A DNA stretch of 64,000 nt from Thermaurantimonas sp046299575 (GTDB taxonomy: Bacteria; Bacteroidota; Bacteroidia; Flavobacteriales; Schleiferiaceae), in NCBI RefSeq assembly GCF_046299575.1, contig NZ_JBKBHX010000004.1, forward strand, positions 1-64,000. The letters are read 5' to 3'. How positions within the stretch are numbered: position 1 is the first letter of the stretch; each line of letters begins with the position of its first letter. This document shows positions 42,047 through 51,562 of the stretch, one piece after another. The notes under the pieces are model-generated. The model did not search any database and had not been told where the DNA came from. It was given only the letters and a program-made list of their open reading frames with translations. A program made the position numbers and the translations under genes.

Positions 42047-42484
42047 TAAATTTTATTTTCAGGATTTTTCTTTGGGGCTTGGCCCAAACAGCTTGCTCTC
42101 TCGGGCAGCTGTTTGGGTATGTCCAGAAAAGGGGCTAAGAAGCGCTTTCTTCTGAATGTGTCCTAACAAGGCCGCGATAGCTGAATTCGACTGGATAATG
42201 CACCCCCCTTCTATCCCTCCTAAAGCAGCAGAACAATCTCTGGACGCTTTTTTTAAAATGCAGATATTGTAACGGATTTTCCAAGATCTTTTAATCTCGA
42301 ATGAATACGGATTTGGCAGCTGATATCCAGATTATTATGAATGAGCCCAAAAGGAGAGTAATGTCAATAGCATCGCGACAACAAAAGAACAACCAGTTCC
42401 AACGGAGCGAAACAAATCAAAAGAAGTCTGACATCACTCCTTTAAATCAGCCTCTATTTACATATGCTTTACAAACATTCCTCG
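42047..42484. other. Intergenic region with an 11-bp inverted repeat
   Basis: No supported gene is present; a short frame near 42301 runs into the folE promoter and start. CCCAAACAGCT (42083-42093) pairs perfectly with AGCTGTTTGGG (42107-42117) around a 13-base loop. There is no T-run after it, so it may be a weak terminator for ugd or a remnant palindromic element. The rest shows nothing recognisable. Confidence 0.6.
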
Positions 42485-42492
42485 TACCTTTG
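42485..42492 (+). promoter_or_regulatory. -7 box TACCTTTG for folE
   Basis: Full TAnnTTTG match followed by C, 23 bases upstream of the folE ATG. Confidence 0.7.
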
Positions 42493-42515
42493 CGTACTTT
42501 TTTGAAAATCAAAAA

Positions 42516-43202
42516 ATGGAGCTTACCCCACTGAAAGACAATACTGACGACTACTACGGCGATACACATTCAAGTAATAATCCGGAAAATCCCCTCAGAC
42601 CAGACGCCTTTGATATCTCTTATGAAGAAAAAATACAGCGCATACAATACCACTTTCGCGCCATCATGGAGACTCTCGGCCTCGACCTTACTGATGACAG
42701 CTTGATGGGCACCCCAAAACGCGTAGCAGAAATGATGGTCAACGAGCTCTTCAGCGGCCTCGATCCCGCCAACATGCCCTCCATGAGCACCTTTGAAAAC
42801 AAATACAAATACGGCGAAATGCTCGTGGAAAAAAACATCGTCGTTTACAGCACTTGTGAGCATCATTTCCTTCCAATAGTAGGTAGAGCACATATAGCCT
42901 ACATCAGCGCCGGACGCGTAATCGGCCTAAGCAAGATGAACCGAATAGTTGACTATTTCGCTCGCCGGCCCCAGGTACAGGAGCGCATGACTAAACAAAT
43001 TGTGCGTGCTATGCAAATAGCCCTCGGCACTGAAGATGTTGCCTGTGTAATCGACGCTAAGCATCTATGCGTCAATTCGCGAGGCATTCGCGATATAGAA
43101 TCATCCACCGTAACTGCTGAATACGGCGGCCGTTTCCAGGAAGAGAGTGTGAAACGCGAATTTCTTGAACTCATCGGTCTTAACACCCAATTTGGTGTAT
43201 AG
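42516..43202 (+). CDS. folE: GTP cyclohydrolase I
   Basis: 228 residues. It converts GTP to dihydroneopterin triphosphate, the entry to folate or pterins. The zinc ligands are in STCEHHFLPIVGRAHIAYI and DAKHLCVNSRG. The substrate-binding segments VIGLSKMNRIVDYFARRPQVQERMTKQI and STVTAEYGG are standard. The first ~35 residues are an extra acidic, Asn/Asp-rich extension. It has its own promoter box. Confidence 0.95.
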   Translation: MELTPLKDNTDDYYGDTHSSNNPENPLRPDAFDISYEEKIQRIQYHFRAIMETLGLDLTDDSLMGTPKRVAEMMVNELFSGLDPANMPSMSTFENKYKYGEMLVEKNIVVYSTCEHHFLPIVGRAHIAYISAGRVIGLSKMNRIVDYFARRPQVQERMTKQIVRAMQIALGTEDVACVIDAKHLCVNSRGIRDIESSTVTAEYGGRFQEESVKREFLELIGLNTQFGV

Positions 43203-43327
43203 CATCCAAGCAGTTTCAAAAGATTTTAGCACTATTAAAGAAATCAATTACCCTCTAATCCAAAAATTTGAAGTCGTTTCAACCTTATGTAACACTTCAA
43301 ACACAATGTAATAGAACTACTCCCAGT

Positions 43328-43335
43328 TACATTTG
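43328..43335 (+). promoter_or_regulatory. -7 box TACATTTG
   Basis: Full TAnnTTTG match 20 bases upstream of the ATG at 43356. Confidence 0.65.
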
Positions 43336-43355
43336 TAAAAAAAGCAAATCAAAAG

Positions 43356-44582
43356 ATGAAATTCGGAATCATCAGAGAAGGAAAAATACCCGTTGACAAG
43401 CGCGTACCCCTTACCCCTGGTCAGGTACGATTGCTGATGGACAAATACAAAGTTGAATTCTATGTTCAATCGAGTCTACACCGGGCATATTCTGATGATG
43501 AATATCGGGAGCGAGGCATCCCAGTGGTTGATGACTTATCGATGTGCGATGTCATCCTCGGCGTAAAAGAAGTGCCTATAGACATGCTTCTTCCTGAAAA
43601 AACCTACATTTTTTTCAGCCACACCATCAAGAAGCAGCCCAATAACCGCCAGATGCTACGTGCCATATTAGAAAGACACATTCGCCTGATAGACTACGAA
43701 ACTATGGTCGATGACAAGGGCCGTCGGCTCATTGGTTTTGGCAAATACGCCGGCATTGTTGGGGCATATAACGGCTTACTCGCCTATGGTCTCACCACTG
43801 GCCGTTACCATTTAAAGCCAGCCCATAAATGCTTCGATATGGCCGAAATGCTCGATGAGCTCACCAAAATCTCCCTGCCAGAAGATTTTAAAATCATTGT
43901 CACTGGTCATGGCCGTGTTGGTGAAGGTGTACATGAAATTCTCAAAGCTGCAGATATTACTGAAGTTTCACCCTACGAATTTGTATTCCGCGAGCATACT
44001 CAGCCTGTTTATGCTGTGCTAAAACCAACTCAATACTACAAGAGAAAGGATGGCAAGGTGGCAAGTAAAAAAGAAATCTACGAAAATCCCATAGGCTACG
44101 AAAGCGATTTCATACACTTCGTGCGGGTAGCTGATATGTACATCACGGCACATTTCTGGGACAGTCGCGCTCCCTACATCCTAACAAACGACATGCTTCT
44201 TGACCCCTTCTGTCGGCTTAAAGTAGTAGCTGATATCAGTTGCGATGTAAATGGTCCTATTGCATGCACCATTCGACCATCTACCATCGAAAATCCCCTC
44301 TACGCTTACAATCCGAGCAGCAAAAGCGAAGTTCCGCTTAATACTCCTGGTTCGATCACCGTAATGGCCGTTGATAACCTACCTTGTGAGCTGCCACGCG
44401 ATGCAAGCGAGGGATTTGGGGAGGAGTTGGTCAACAAGATTTTCCCTGAACTTATGAAAGACTTTTCGCCTGTTATTGACCGAGCCACCATCACCCGTGA
44501 GTCAGGAGTACTTTCGCAGAGGTACGAATATCTGACGGACTATGTCATGGAATCGGGCAAGGTGGGCAACGATCAGCGGTAG
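43356..44582 (+). CDS. Saccharopine/alanine-dehydrogenase-like NAD(P) oxidoreductase
   Basis: 408 residues. The N-terminus (MKFGIIREGKIPVDKRVPLTPGQ) is of the AlaDH/PNT N-terminal type, with VILGVKEVPIDMLLPEKTYIFFSHTIKKQP. The nucleotide-binding segment is KIIVTGHGRVGEGVHEILKAA. The late part has LKVVADISCDVNGPIACTIRPSTIENPLY, as in NAD+ saccharopine dehydrogenases (LYS1 type). It may take part in lysine metabolism, but the exact substrate is uncertain. The 3' end abuts the remains of the subtilase gene. Confidence 0.82.
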   Translation: MKFGIIREGKIPVDKRVPLTPGQVRLLMDKYKVEFYVQSSLHRAYSDDEYRERGIPVVDDLSMCDVILGVKEVPIDMLLPEKTYIFFSHTIKKQPNNRQMLRAILERHIRLIDYETMVDDKGRRLIGFGKYAGIVGAYNGLLAYGLTTGRYHLKPAHKCFDMAEMLDELTKISLPEDFKIIVTGHGRVGEGVHEILKAADITEVSPYEFVFREHTQPVYAVLKPTQYYKRKDGKVASKKEIYENPIGYESDFIHFVRVADMYITAHFWDSRAPYILTNDMLLDPFCRLKVVADISCDVNGPIACTIRPSTIENPLYAYNPSSKSEVPLNTPGSITVMAVDNLPCELPRDASEGFGEELVNKIFPELMKDFSPVIDRATITRESGVLSQRYEYLTDYVMESGKVGNDQR

Positions 44583-47500
44583 TGCACTTCAGCCATTTGT
44601 CACTGCCTTTTTATTTTCCTTTCACCTTCCGTGTCCCGATTTAGGTGGTGTCCAGAGCATTGGGCTTCATCACCTTATGCCCGGAGGTTCCCTTGAACTG
44701 CATCTCAACGGCGCTGGCGATACCATCGCCATTTTCGACGATGGCCGCGTGCATGAGACACATCAACAGTTAGTAGGTCGAGTTGTACATTTCAACAACC
44801 TCCATAACACCTCCTATGCAAGTCATGCAACCGGCATTGCAGGGTTAATAAGTTCGGCAGGTGTGCAGACCAGTGCTAAAGGTTACGCTCCGGCTGCTAC
44901 TTTTTTATAAAAGGAATCAATCTTCGCCCATCAACATTCCCGATCTATATCAATGCGCGCAAAACGGAGTAGAGGTAAGCAATCATTCTTATGCAACCAA
45001 ACCTGGTTGGAATTTCCTTTCAGGTGCCTGGTATTGGTATGGGTCTGACAGCATTAGCTTGGTAGAAGACTGGCGATTTGGTTATTACGATCAGCAGCGG
45101 AGTCGTGCGCTTGACTCTGTTCTATGGCTTAATCCTTATCACTTGGCAATTTTTGCGGCAGGTAATGAGCGCGGCAATGGCCCTTCACCAGGCGACACTC
45201 GATATTATTACGACAATCAAACCCAGCTGTGGGTAAATATTACCAATCATCCCACCATCAATCCACAAACCCATGGCGGCCTTTTGGGCTTTGACTGTCT
45301 CGGCCCTGAAGCTGTTGCTAAAAATGTTGTAACCGTAGGTGCGGTATTTAAAAATACGAACGGTTACCAATCTCCCCAAGACATAATACTCGATTCCAAA
45401 TCGGCCTTTGGCCCTACAGACGATGGAAGAATCAAACCCGAAGTAGTAGCGCCATCCGATGCCCTTTCCACGCCTTCTTCGTCAGCCGACAATTTATACA
45501 CGACCATTTCTCGCACATCTGCTGCTACAGCCGTTGCATCAGGCACTGCCTTGCTTCTAAAATCGTATTTCAGCCGTGTATATGGCCAAAATCCGCTTTC
45601 ATCTACACTACGTGCCTTGATGATTCATTCAGCCGACCGTTTCGGTCATGCCCCCAACTACAAAATGGGATTTGGAGTGCTCAATGCCCGCAAAGCAGCC
45701 GAAATAATCCGCGACGATAGCATCATGTGCAACGGTGGATACTTCATCCGCGAATATACCTTGTATCAAGGTCAGAAAATTTTAATACCGCTCAAGAGCA
45801 AGCCAAGCGACTCTATTCGCATAACAATCGCCTGGAATGATCCTCATATTTCAGCTTTACCCATCAATGCCCAAGTGCTTAACAACCGTACCTCAAGACT
45901 CGTTAACGACCTTGACTTACGCCTTTATTCTGAAGACCTATCAAATGTATTTCTACCGTACAAAGCAAACCCTGATCAACCCCAAGTAGCCGCTACCACT
46001 GGCGACAATGTGGTAGACAACGTAGAAATGATTGAATTGCCATTGAGCCAACAAGGTAAGTTCTTCTTACAAATTAGTCACAAGGGATCATTAGCTCAAG
46101 GATTTCAAAAGTTTTCCCTTGTAATCAGTGGCGTTGAAGAACCAAAAGTTTTTTCAGCCATCCAAAATACTCGTTGGTACAACTCCCAAAATAGGACGTC
46201 AAACAACTTGCCCGATAGCAATGCTTTAGTTTTTTTGCCAGCGACCATCAGCTCTCTTTTTGTAGATTCAACCGCTAAAGTTTGGGCAATCGACAGAGCT
46301 GACAGCACTCAAATCGTTGTAGCTGATTCGGCTACCTTACAAGCACAAACAATCGGTGGCAAAGGATATATTACCCTTAAAGCCAGCAGCCAATATCTAG
46401 CAAGAATTCGTTACACCAGACTTTCAAATACTAGATTGATTCGGCAATTTTACATTCAAGCCAAAACCGGCCCCTACTCCGGCCGCTGGGTGTACATGGG
46501 ACTGCCGCCAAATGTTTCTCTACAAAAACTTATACCTCAACAAAATACCTTAGTTAATTTGAATTTTACAGGAGGTTCATTGCTCCATTGGAACGCATCT
46601 ATCGGTCAATATCAAGGTTTTAGTGGCTTAAATCAAATCCCGACCCTAGGTACCGGAATATTTGCCTATTTTGGAAGTAACGCAGTAGGCACGTTTCATA
46701 TGGCCTTGCCTGACTCGCTTTTTATTGAATATGACGTTGATTGACTCTACAGCTTGCAAATACCTTTAGATTACACGTCTACCCCACTGAATCAAAACAT
46801 CAATCAGGTAAATGATGGTTGGAATCTCGTAGCTAATCCTTTTCCGGCCTGGTATGATTGGTACCAGCACTCTGTACCTGGAAATGCCACAGCCATTTAT
46901 CATTTCAACGATCTAACTGGCCAATTGCTTAGCTATAACAATGGCCCTGACTCCCTGCGATACAACGCACCTCATCAGGCATTTTGGGTGCGAAACGCCA
47001 GTGGCTCTGCAGCCACTCTTACCTTTGATACTACCCGAATTTCAAAAACCTCGGCGAAACACCTTTTTAAGCCTCAATCCAACAATACCGAATTCTATGT
47101 GCGCGTGAGCCATCAATCACTACCACAACTGTCTGATTTCGTTATCTAAGGCAATCGACCTGAGGCTACCCCCTACTTCGATGGTCAGTGGGATGCATTG
47201 AAGTTCCTCAATCGCTCGCTTAATCCATCGATCTTAGTGGGTAGTGATACTTTGTACAGCATCTACCGCACAAATAATGCATTTGTGAATGCGCCTTTGA
47301 CACTGCATATCCATCAAGAAGGTGTTTATTGTTTTGAAACTTCTTCTGAAGAACCCCTACAACTTTTTGATTTACTAGAAAACAAAAGCTTTACATTAAC
47401 AAAAAACGTTAAGCATTGCACACCTGTTTCTCAGGGCGTTCATTCGCAACGATTTGTTCTTGAATACAAACCAACCGTGAATACTGCAGAAGGTCTCAGT

Positions 47501-47719
47501 GTTACTCCGTCAGTTGTTAAGTTTTCTGAGCATATTATCATCACCGATCCTTTACCACGTGTTCTCACAGCCACTTTGTATAGCATTCAAGGCCATGTAA
47601 TTGAAAAGTTTTATGTAGCACCTTGTTCTTCAGAAAAGTATGTAATGGCTCGCAAAGGAGTATTCGTTTTACATCTCAAGTCCATTGAATATGACAAAGC
47701 ATTTAAACTTCTTTTTTAA
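44583..47719 (+). pseudogene. Decayed T9SS subtilisin-like (S8) protease
   Basis: One S8 protease gene is spread over pieces. Piece 1 (frame with codons at 44737, to 44910) holds the catalytic Asp in AIFDDGRVHETHQQL and His in TSYASHATGIAGL. A T6 run at 44901-44906 with one base too many ends this frame; with five Ts it reads ATFYKRNQSSPINIPDLYQ into piece 2. Piece 2 (to 46744) carries IFAAGNERG and the catalytic Ser in SRTSAATAVASG. An in-frame TGA (46742-46744) and an in-frame TAA (47147-47149) break the rest, which stays in one frame to 47719. The end (SVTPSVVKFSEHIIITDPLPRVLTATLYSIQG...KGVFVLHLKS) is a type A T9SS sorting domain. The signal peptide and N-terminal region are missing or unrecognisable, as the catalytic Asp comes only ~50 codons after the preceding gene's stop. 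Confidence 0.85.
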
Positions 47720-47771
47720 TTCTCTTTCCAATGGGCACAAAATCTTAACTTTACACTCAAAATGAATTTTA

Positions 47772-48596
47772 ATGCTCAAAAAATTAGGACTGCTAATAAG
47801 CCTATTAGCACTTGAGATCGGTTGTGATTACATCTCTGACCCGATTAAGCATGGCCAGGGAGGGCAAAATGGCAATCAGGAGGTAAAGCGGGTTGTACTG
47901 CTTGAAGAATTTACAGGCCACCAGTGTCAAAACTGTCCGGAAGCACACGCGGTAGCTCGCGTACTAAAAGATCAATATGGCGCACAAATAGCTGTGATTG
48001 CGATTCACGCCGGTAGTTTTGCAAATGTTTCAGCGGAATATCCGTATGATTTTCGCACTCAGGTAGGCAACGAACTCTTTGCTTTTTTCAATGGATTTGC
48101 CGTACCATCAGGCATGGTTAATCGAAAAGACTATTCTACTTCTCGCACCCATTTAAAAACGCATACCTCTTGGAATACACTTGTAGCCGAAGAAGCAGCC
48201 AAAGATCCGGATCTCGATATACGAATCACTAAAACTTATAACTCCTCTGCACGCCTGCTTACTGTAAAGACTGACCTCAAAGGCCTTAGGAATGTTCACG
48301 GAAATTTCAAACTTTCAGTGTTTTTAACCGAGAGCGGCATAATCTCACCGCAGAAAAACGGCAGTCAACGCATTGAAAATTACACACACAACAATGTTTT
48401 GCGCGCATCCTTAAACGGCACATACGGCACACAAGTAATGACCGGCGGAATTGCCCAGAACAAAGAGGAATCATATGAATTTTCGATTACCCTTCCTGCT
48501 GAATGGGTAGCTGAAAGCTGCGAGATCATCGCTTTTGTGTATGACGCTGATACATATTACGTAGCTCAGGCTGCCAAAAAATATGTCAGAGACTAA
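47772..48596 (+). CDS. Omp28-related outer-membrane lipoprotein
   Basis: 274 residues. The lipoprotein signal (KKLGLLISLLALEIGC) ends in a lipobox-like EIGC. The N-terminal half is thioredoxin-like, VVLLEEFTGHQCQNCPEAHAVARVL, with a CxxC pair (CQNC), followed by IAVIAIHAGSFANVSAEYPYDFRT and the cis-Pro segment GFAVPSGMVNR. The C-terminal half is a beta-rich domain. This is the Omp28 family of Bacteroidota surface proteins. A weak -7 box (TAACTTTA, 47746-47753) lies 19 bases upstream. Natural role uncertain. Confidence 0.82.
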   Translation: MLKKLGLLISLLALEIGCDYISDPIKHGQGGQNGNQEVKRVVLLEEFTGHQCQNCPEAHAVARVLKDQYGAQIAVIAIHAGSFANVSAEYPYDFRTQVGNELFAFFNGFAVPSGMVNRKDYSTSRTHLKTHTSWNTLVAEEAAKDPDLDIRITKTYNSSARLLTVKTDLKGLRNVHGNFKLSVFLTESGIISPQKNGSQRIENYTHNNVLRASLNGTYGTQVMTGGIAQNKEESYEFSITLPAEWVAESCEIIAFVYDADTYYVAQAAKKYVRD

Positions 48597-48647
48597 TCAG
48601 TTTTTTCCACGTGCCCTTCTAGCAAAGGTATAAACAATAAATACACC

Positions 48648-49388
48648 ATGAAAAACAAAACAAACTTGCTTGCCATTAGTGTCTTGTCTCTTTCTTCAAT
48701 CATCGTGGCTCTTATTCTCAAAAGCGCCTACATCGCTCGCATCCAGTCTAATGATACCATCTCGGTAACGGGACTCGGCAGTAAAGATTTTGACAGCGAC
48801 CTGATCGTTTGGTCTGGTACTTTTACACGCATCAATAAAGATTTAAAAAGGGCTTATGCAGAAATTGATCAGGATCGCGAAACTGTTAAAAGGTATCTGA
48901 TTTCAAAAGGCATTAAAGAGGAAAATATCGTTTTTCAGAGCATTAACATCAATCGCGAGTCTAAAAACGAATATGACGCTAACTATAATTTGAGAAAAAG
49001 TATTTTCGTGGGGTACAATCTATCGCAATCCGTCACGATCGAATCAAACGATGTAGATAAAGTAGAAGCCGTTGCGCGTTCTATTACAGAACTCATAAAT
49101 CAGGGCATTGAATTTTACTCCAACAGGCCGCAATATTTTTATACGAAACTTGCTGAGCTCAAACTTGAGATGATCGAGGCTGCTACAAAAGATGCTTATA
49201 CGCGAGCCAAAAAAATTGCTGAAAATTCTGGAAGTAATGTGTACAAGTTAAAAAGAGCTTCGATGGGGGTTTTTCAGATTGTTGCACAAAACTCATCTGA
49301 AGACTTCACCTGGGGTGGAGCATTTAATACTGATAGCCGTAAAAAAACTGCCTCAATAACTGTAAAGCTCGAATATCTAACCAGATAG
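48648..49388 (+). CDS. SIMPL (DUF541) domain periplasmic protein
   Basis: 246 residues. An N-terminal signal anchor (LLAISVLSLSSIIVALILKSAYIA) precedes the SIMPL domain: ISVTGLGSKDFDSDLIVWSGTF, YLISKGIKEENIVFQSININ, VGYNLSQSVTIESNDVDKV and the late AATKDAYTRAKKIAENSGSNVYKLKRAS. SIMPL proteins are envelope proteins with oligomerising ring or sheet structures, of unclear function. A terminator follows. Confidence 0.86.
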   Translation: MKNKTNLLAISVLSLSSIIVALILKSAYIARIQSNDTISVTGLGSKDFDSDLIVWSGTFTRINKDLKRAYAEIDQDRETVKRYLISKGIKEENIVFQSININRESKNEYDANYNLRKSIFVGYNLSQSVTIESNDVDKVEAVARSITELINQGIEFYSNRPQYFYTKLAELKLEMIEAATKDAYTRAKKIAENSGSNVYKLKRASMGVFQIVAQNSSEDFTWGGAFNTDSRKKTASITVKLEYLTR

Positions 49389-49403
49389 AGAAGATAAAAA
49401 ATT

Positions 49404-49438
49404 AACCCGGCATACATGAATCTGTTAGCCGGGTTTTT
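49404..49438 (+). terminator. Terminator after the SIMPL gene
   Basis: AACCCGGC (49404-49411) / GCCGGGTT (49428-49435), followed by TTTTT. An A-run precedes it, so it may also end the gap transcript arriving from the other side. Confidence 0.88.
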
Positions 49439-49457
49439 ATTTGCTTGAATTCAGTTT

Positions 49458-50468
49458 TTAAATTATTCCGGAAATCTTAGCCCATTTTACGACAAGGTCA
49501 GCCACACGAGCGGAATATCCGGCTTCGTTGTCATACCAGCCTACTACCTTCACAACTCTGCCATTGGCAGCTGTAAGCTCTGAGTCAAAGATGCAGGAAT
49601 AAGGTGATCCAATAATGTCAGCTGATACAATAGGATCTTCGCAATATTGCATAATGCCAGCCAATTCTTTTTCAGCAGCCGCTTTCATGGCTGCATTGAT
49701 TTCTTCTACAGTCACTTCGCGGCTCAATACTGCAGTGAGGTCAGTTACAGACCCAGTAGGTGTAGGCACTCTAAGGGCATAGCCATCGAGTTTGCCCTTA
49801 AGCTCTGGCAATACCTTGCCCACTGCCTTTGCTGCTCCGGTACTGGTAGGCACTATGGATAGTGCGGCAGCTCGAGCTCTACGAAGATCTTTGTGAGGGG
49901 CGTCTTGAAGATTTTGATCGGCTGTATAGGCGTGTACAGTAGTCATGTATCCACTCTCAATTCCAAATTTTTCATGAAGTACTTTGGCCATGGGAGCCAG
50001 GCAGTTAGTAGTACATGAGGCATTGCTGATGATGTTTTCATCGGCAGTGAGCTTATCGTCATTTACACCGAGTACAAACATTTTTACATCGCCTTCAGCC
50101 GGAGCGGTTAAGATCACTTTTTTAGCACCGGCGGTTAGGTGTTTGCTCATTTTTTCGCGATTTCTGAATACGCCGGTTGATTCTACCACAATGTCGATTC
50201 CCAACTCTCCCCAGGGAAGTAGTTCCGGATCTTTCTGCGCAAATACTTTTATTGATTTGCCATTAACGATGATAGCATTGTCTTCTGAAGAAACTGGATA
50301 TTTAAATCTGCCGTGAATAGAGTCGTATTTTAATAGATGTGCCAAGGTATGAGCATCGGTGAGGTCGTTAATAGCAACTACCTCAATAGCGGGATTTTCG
50401 ATGAGGTTTCTAAACGAGAGTCTTCCTATTCTCCCAAAACCGTTGATGGCGACTTTAATCGTACTCAT
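49458..50468 (-). CDS. gap: Glyceraldehyde-3-phosphate dehydrogenase
   Basis: 336 residues. The NAD-binding start is VAINGFGRIGRLSFRNL. Catalytic Cys152 lies in ISNASCTTNCLAPMAKVL and the active-site His in YMTTVHAYTADQN. Phosphate-binding parts AAALSIVPTSTGAAKA and RVPTPTGSVTDLTA are intact, as is WYDNEAGYSARVADL. Asp35 (VAINDL) favours NAD over NADP. Located 11 bases after pfkA on the same strand. Confidence 0.97.
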   Translation of the reverse strand: MSTIKVAINGFGRIGRLSFRNLIENPAIEVVAINDLTDAHTLAHLLKYDSIHGRFKYPVSSEDNAIIVNGKSIKVFAQKDPELLPWGELGIDIVVESTGVFRNREKMSKHLTAGAKKVILTAPAEGDVKMFVLGVNDDKLTADENIISNASCTTNCLAPMAKVLHEKFGIESGYMTTVHAYTADQNLQDAPHKDLRRARAAALSIVPTSTGAAKAVGKVLPELKGKLDGYALRVPTPTGSVTDLTAVLSREVTVEEINAAMKAAAEKELAGIMQYCEDPIVSADIIGSPYSCIFDSELTAANGRVVKVVGWYDNEAGYSARVADLVVKWAKISGII

Positions 50469-50479
50469 AATAATTGTAT

Positions 50480-51463
50480 TTAGATGGTTAAAATTTTATT
50501 GATTCGAATAAGTTCTGGATTTATATAAGCTCTGCGCGTAATGGCCTCTTCGAATGGGGTATAGATCACCTGATTGTGCATTACGCCGGCCATCACTTTA
50601 TTGCGGCCAATTAATAGTCCTTCTACAGCAGCTACGCCAAGCTTAGAGGCAAGTACGCGATCAAAAACCGTTGGCGAGCCACCTCTTTGAAGGTGTCCAA
50701 GAATGGTAACTTTTATATCGAGATGCGGAAATTTTGCCTTGAGATGGTCAGATATTTCGAAAATGTTTCCCAATTTGTTTCCTTCGGCTACTACTATAAT
50801 GTTTGAGAATTTTTTGTTTTGGCCAGCTCTTTCGATAGACTGGTAAAGTTGATCGTAAGTGATGCTGTTTTCAGGCATGATCACCTCAAGAGCTCCTGCA
50901 GCTATGGCCGAGCGCAAAGCAATAAATCCGCTGTCGCGACCCATTACCTCAACCAGAAAGAGACGGTCGTGTGAAGAAGCCGTGTCTCGAATCTTATCAA
51001 TACACTCGATGGCGGTATTCGTTGCCGTGTCAAAGCCAATGGTAAAATCAGTTCCATAAAGGTCGTTGTCAATCGTTCCCGGTACGCCTATTACCTGAAA
51101 GTCGAATTCTTCTGAAAAAATTTTAGCGCCTGTAAAGCTTCCATCTCCGCCGATTACAATTAGAGCATCAATTCCGGCTTTTACTAAATTCTCGTATGCC
51201 TGTTTTCGGCCTTCAGTCGTGCGGAAGCGCTGGCTACGGGCCGATTTAAGAAATGTACCGCCGTGATTGAGGATATATTTTACAGATCTGGAATCTAATT
51301 CTTCAAATGTGGCGTCTATCAATCCTTCATAGCCGTTGTAAACACCTGATACTCTCTTACCATAATACACTGCGCTACGCACTACGGCTCTAATGGCTGC
51401 ATTCATTCCAGGCGCATCGCCTCCGGAGGTGAGAACAGCTATGTGAGAAGGTACTTTTAGCAT
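50480..51463 (-). CDS. pfkA: ATP-dependent 6-phosphofructokinase
   Basis: 327 residues. ATP-site motifs are AVLTSGGDAPGMNAAIRAVVRSA and LIVIGGDGSFTGA. The substrate/catalytic segment GVPGTIDNDLYGTDFTIGFDTA has the catalytic Asp. GGDGS with Gly at the position that selects ATP over pyrophosphate supports ATP use. The effector-site region (LLVEVMGRDSGFIAL, LGHLQRGGSPTVFDRVLA) is complete. It is the first gene of a pfkA-gap pair. Confidence 0.96.
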   Translation of the reverse strand: MLKVPSHIAVLTSGGDAPGMNAAIRAVVRSAVYYGKRVSGVYNGYEGLIDATFEELDSRSVKYILNHGGTFLKSARSQRFRTTEGRKQAYENLVKAGIDALIVIGGDGSFTGAKIFSEEFDFQVIGVPGTIDNDLYGTDFTIGFDTATNTAIECIDKIRDTASSHDRLFLVEVMGRDSGFIALRSAIAAGALEVIMPENSITYDQLYQSIERAGQNKKFSNIIVVAEGNKLGNIFEISDHLKAKFPHLDIKVTILGHLQRGGSPTVFDRVLASKLGVAAVEGLLIGRNKVMAGVMHNQVIYTPFEEAITRRAYINPELIRINKILTI

Positions 51464-51484
51464 AAAAATATATTGAACTCAGGG

Positions 51485-51492
51485 CAAACTTA
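51485..51492 (-). promoter_or_regulatory. -7 box TAAGTTTG for pfkA-gap
   Basis: The minus strand reads TAAGTTTG followed by CC. A GTTG stands 20 bases further upstream (-33 position), making this the best two-part Bacteroidota promoter in the window. Confidence 0.7.
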
Positions 51493-51562
51493 GTGTTCTT
51501 TGTACGCTTACACAACTGACGAATGTCAATGAACCACTAAAGATTGCTCTGAGTTCGAGTAG

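Noticed and set aside
42301..42534. 77-codon frame upstream of folE
   Set aside because: It runs through the folE -7 box and start codon, has no family-like sequence and its codon use is unlike neighbours.
44583..47719. Reading TGA and TAA as sense codons (recoding) in the subtilase
   Set aside because: Both are normal stops elsewhere in the window, and the gene also has a frameshift and a lost N-terminus, so decay is simpler.
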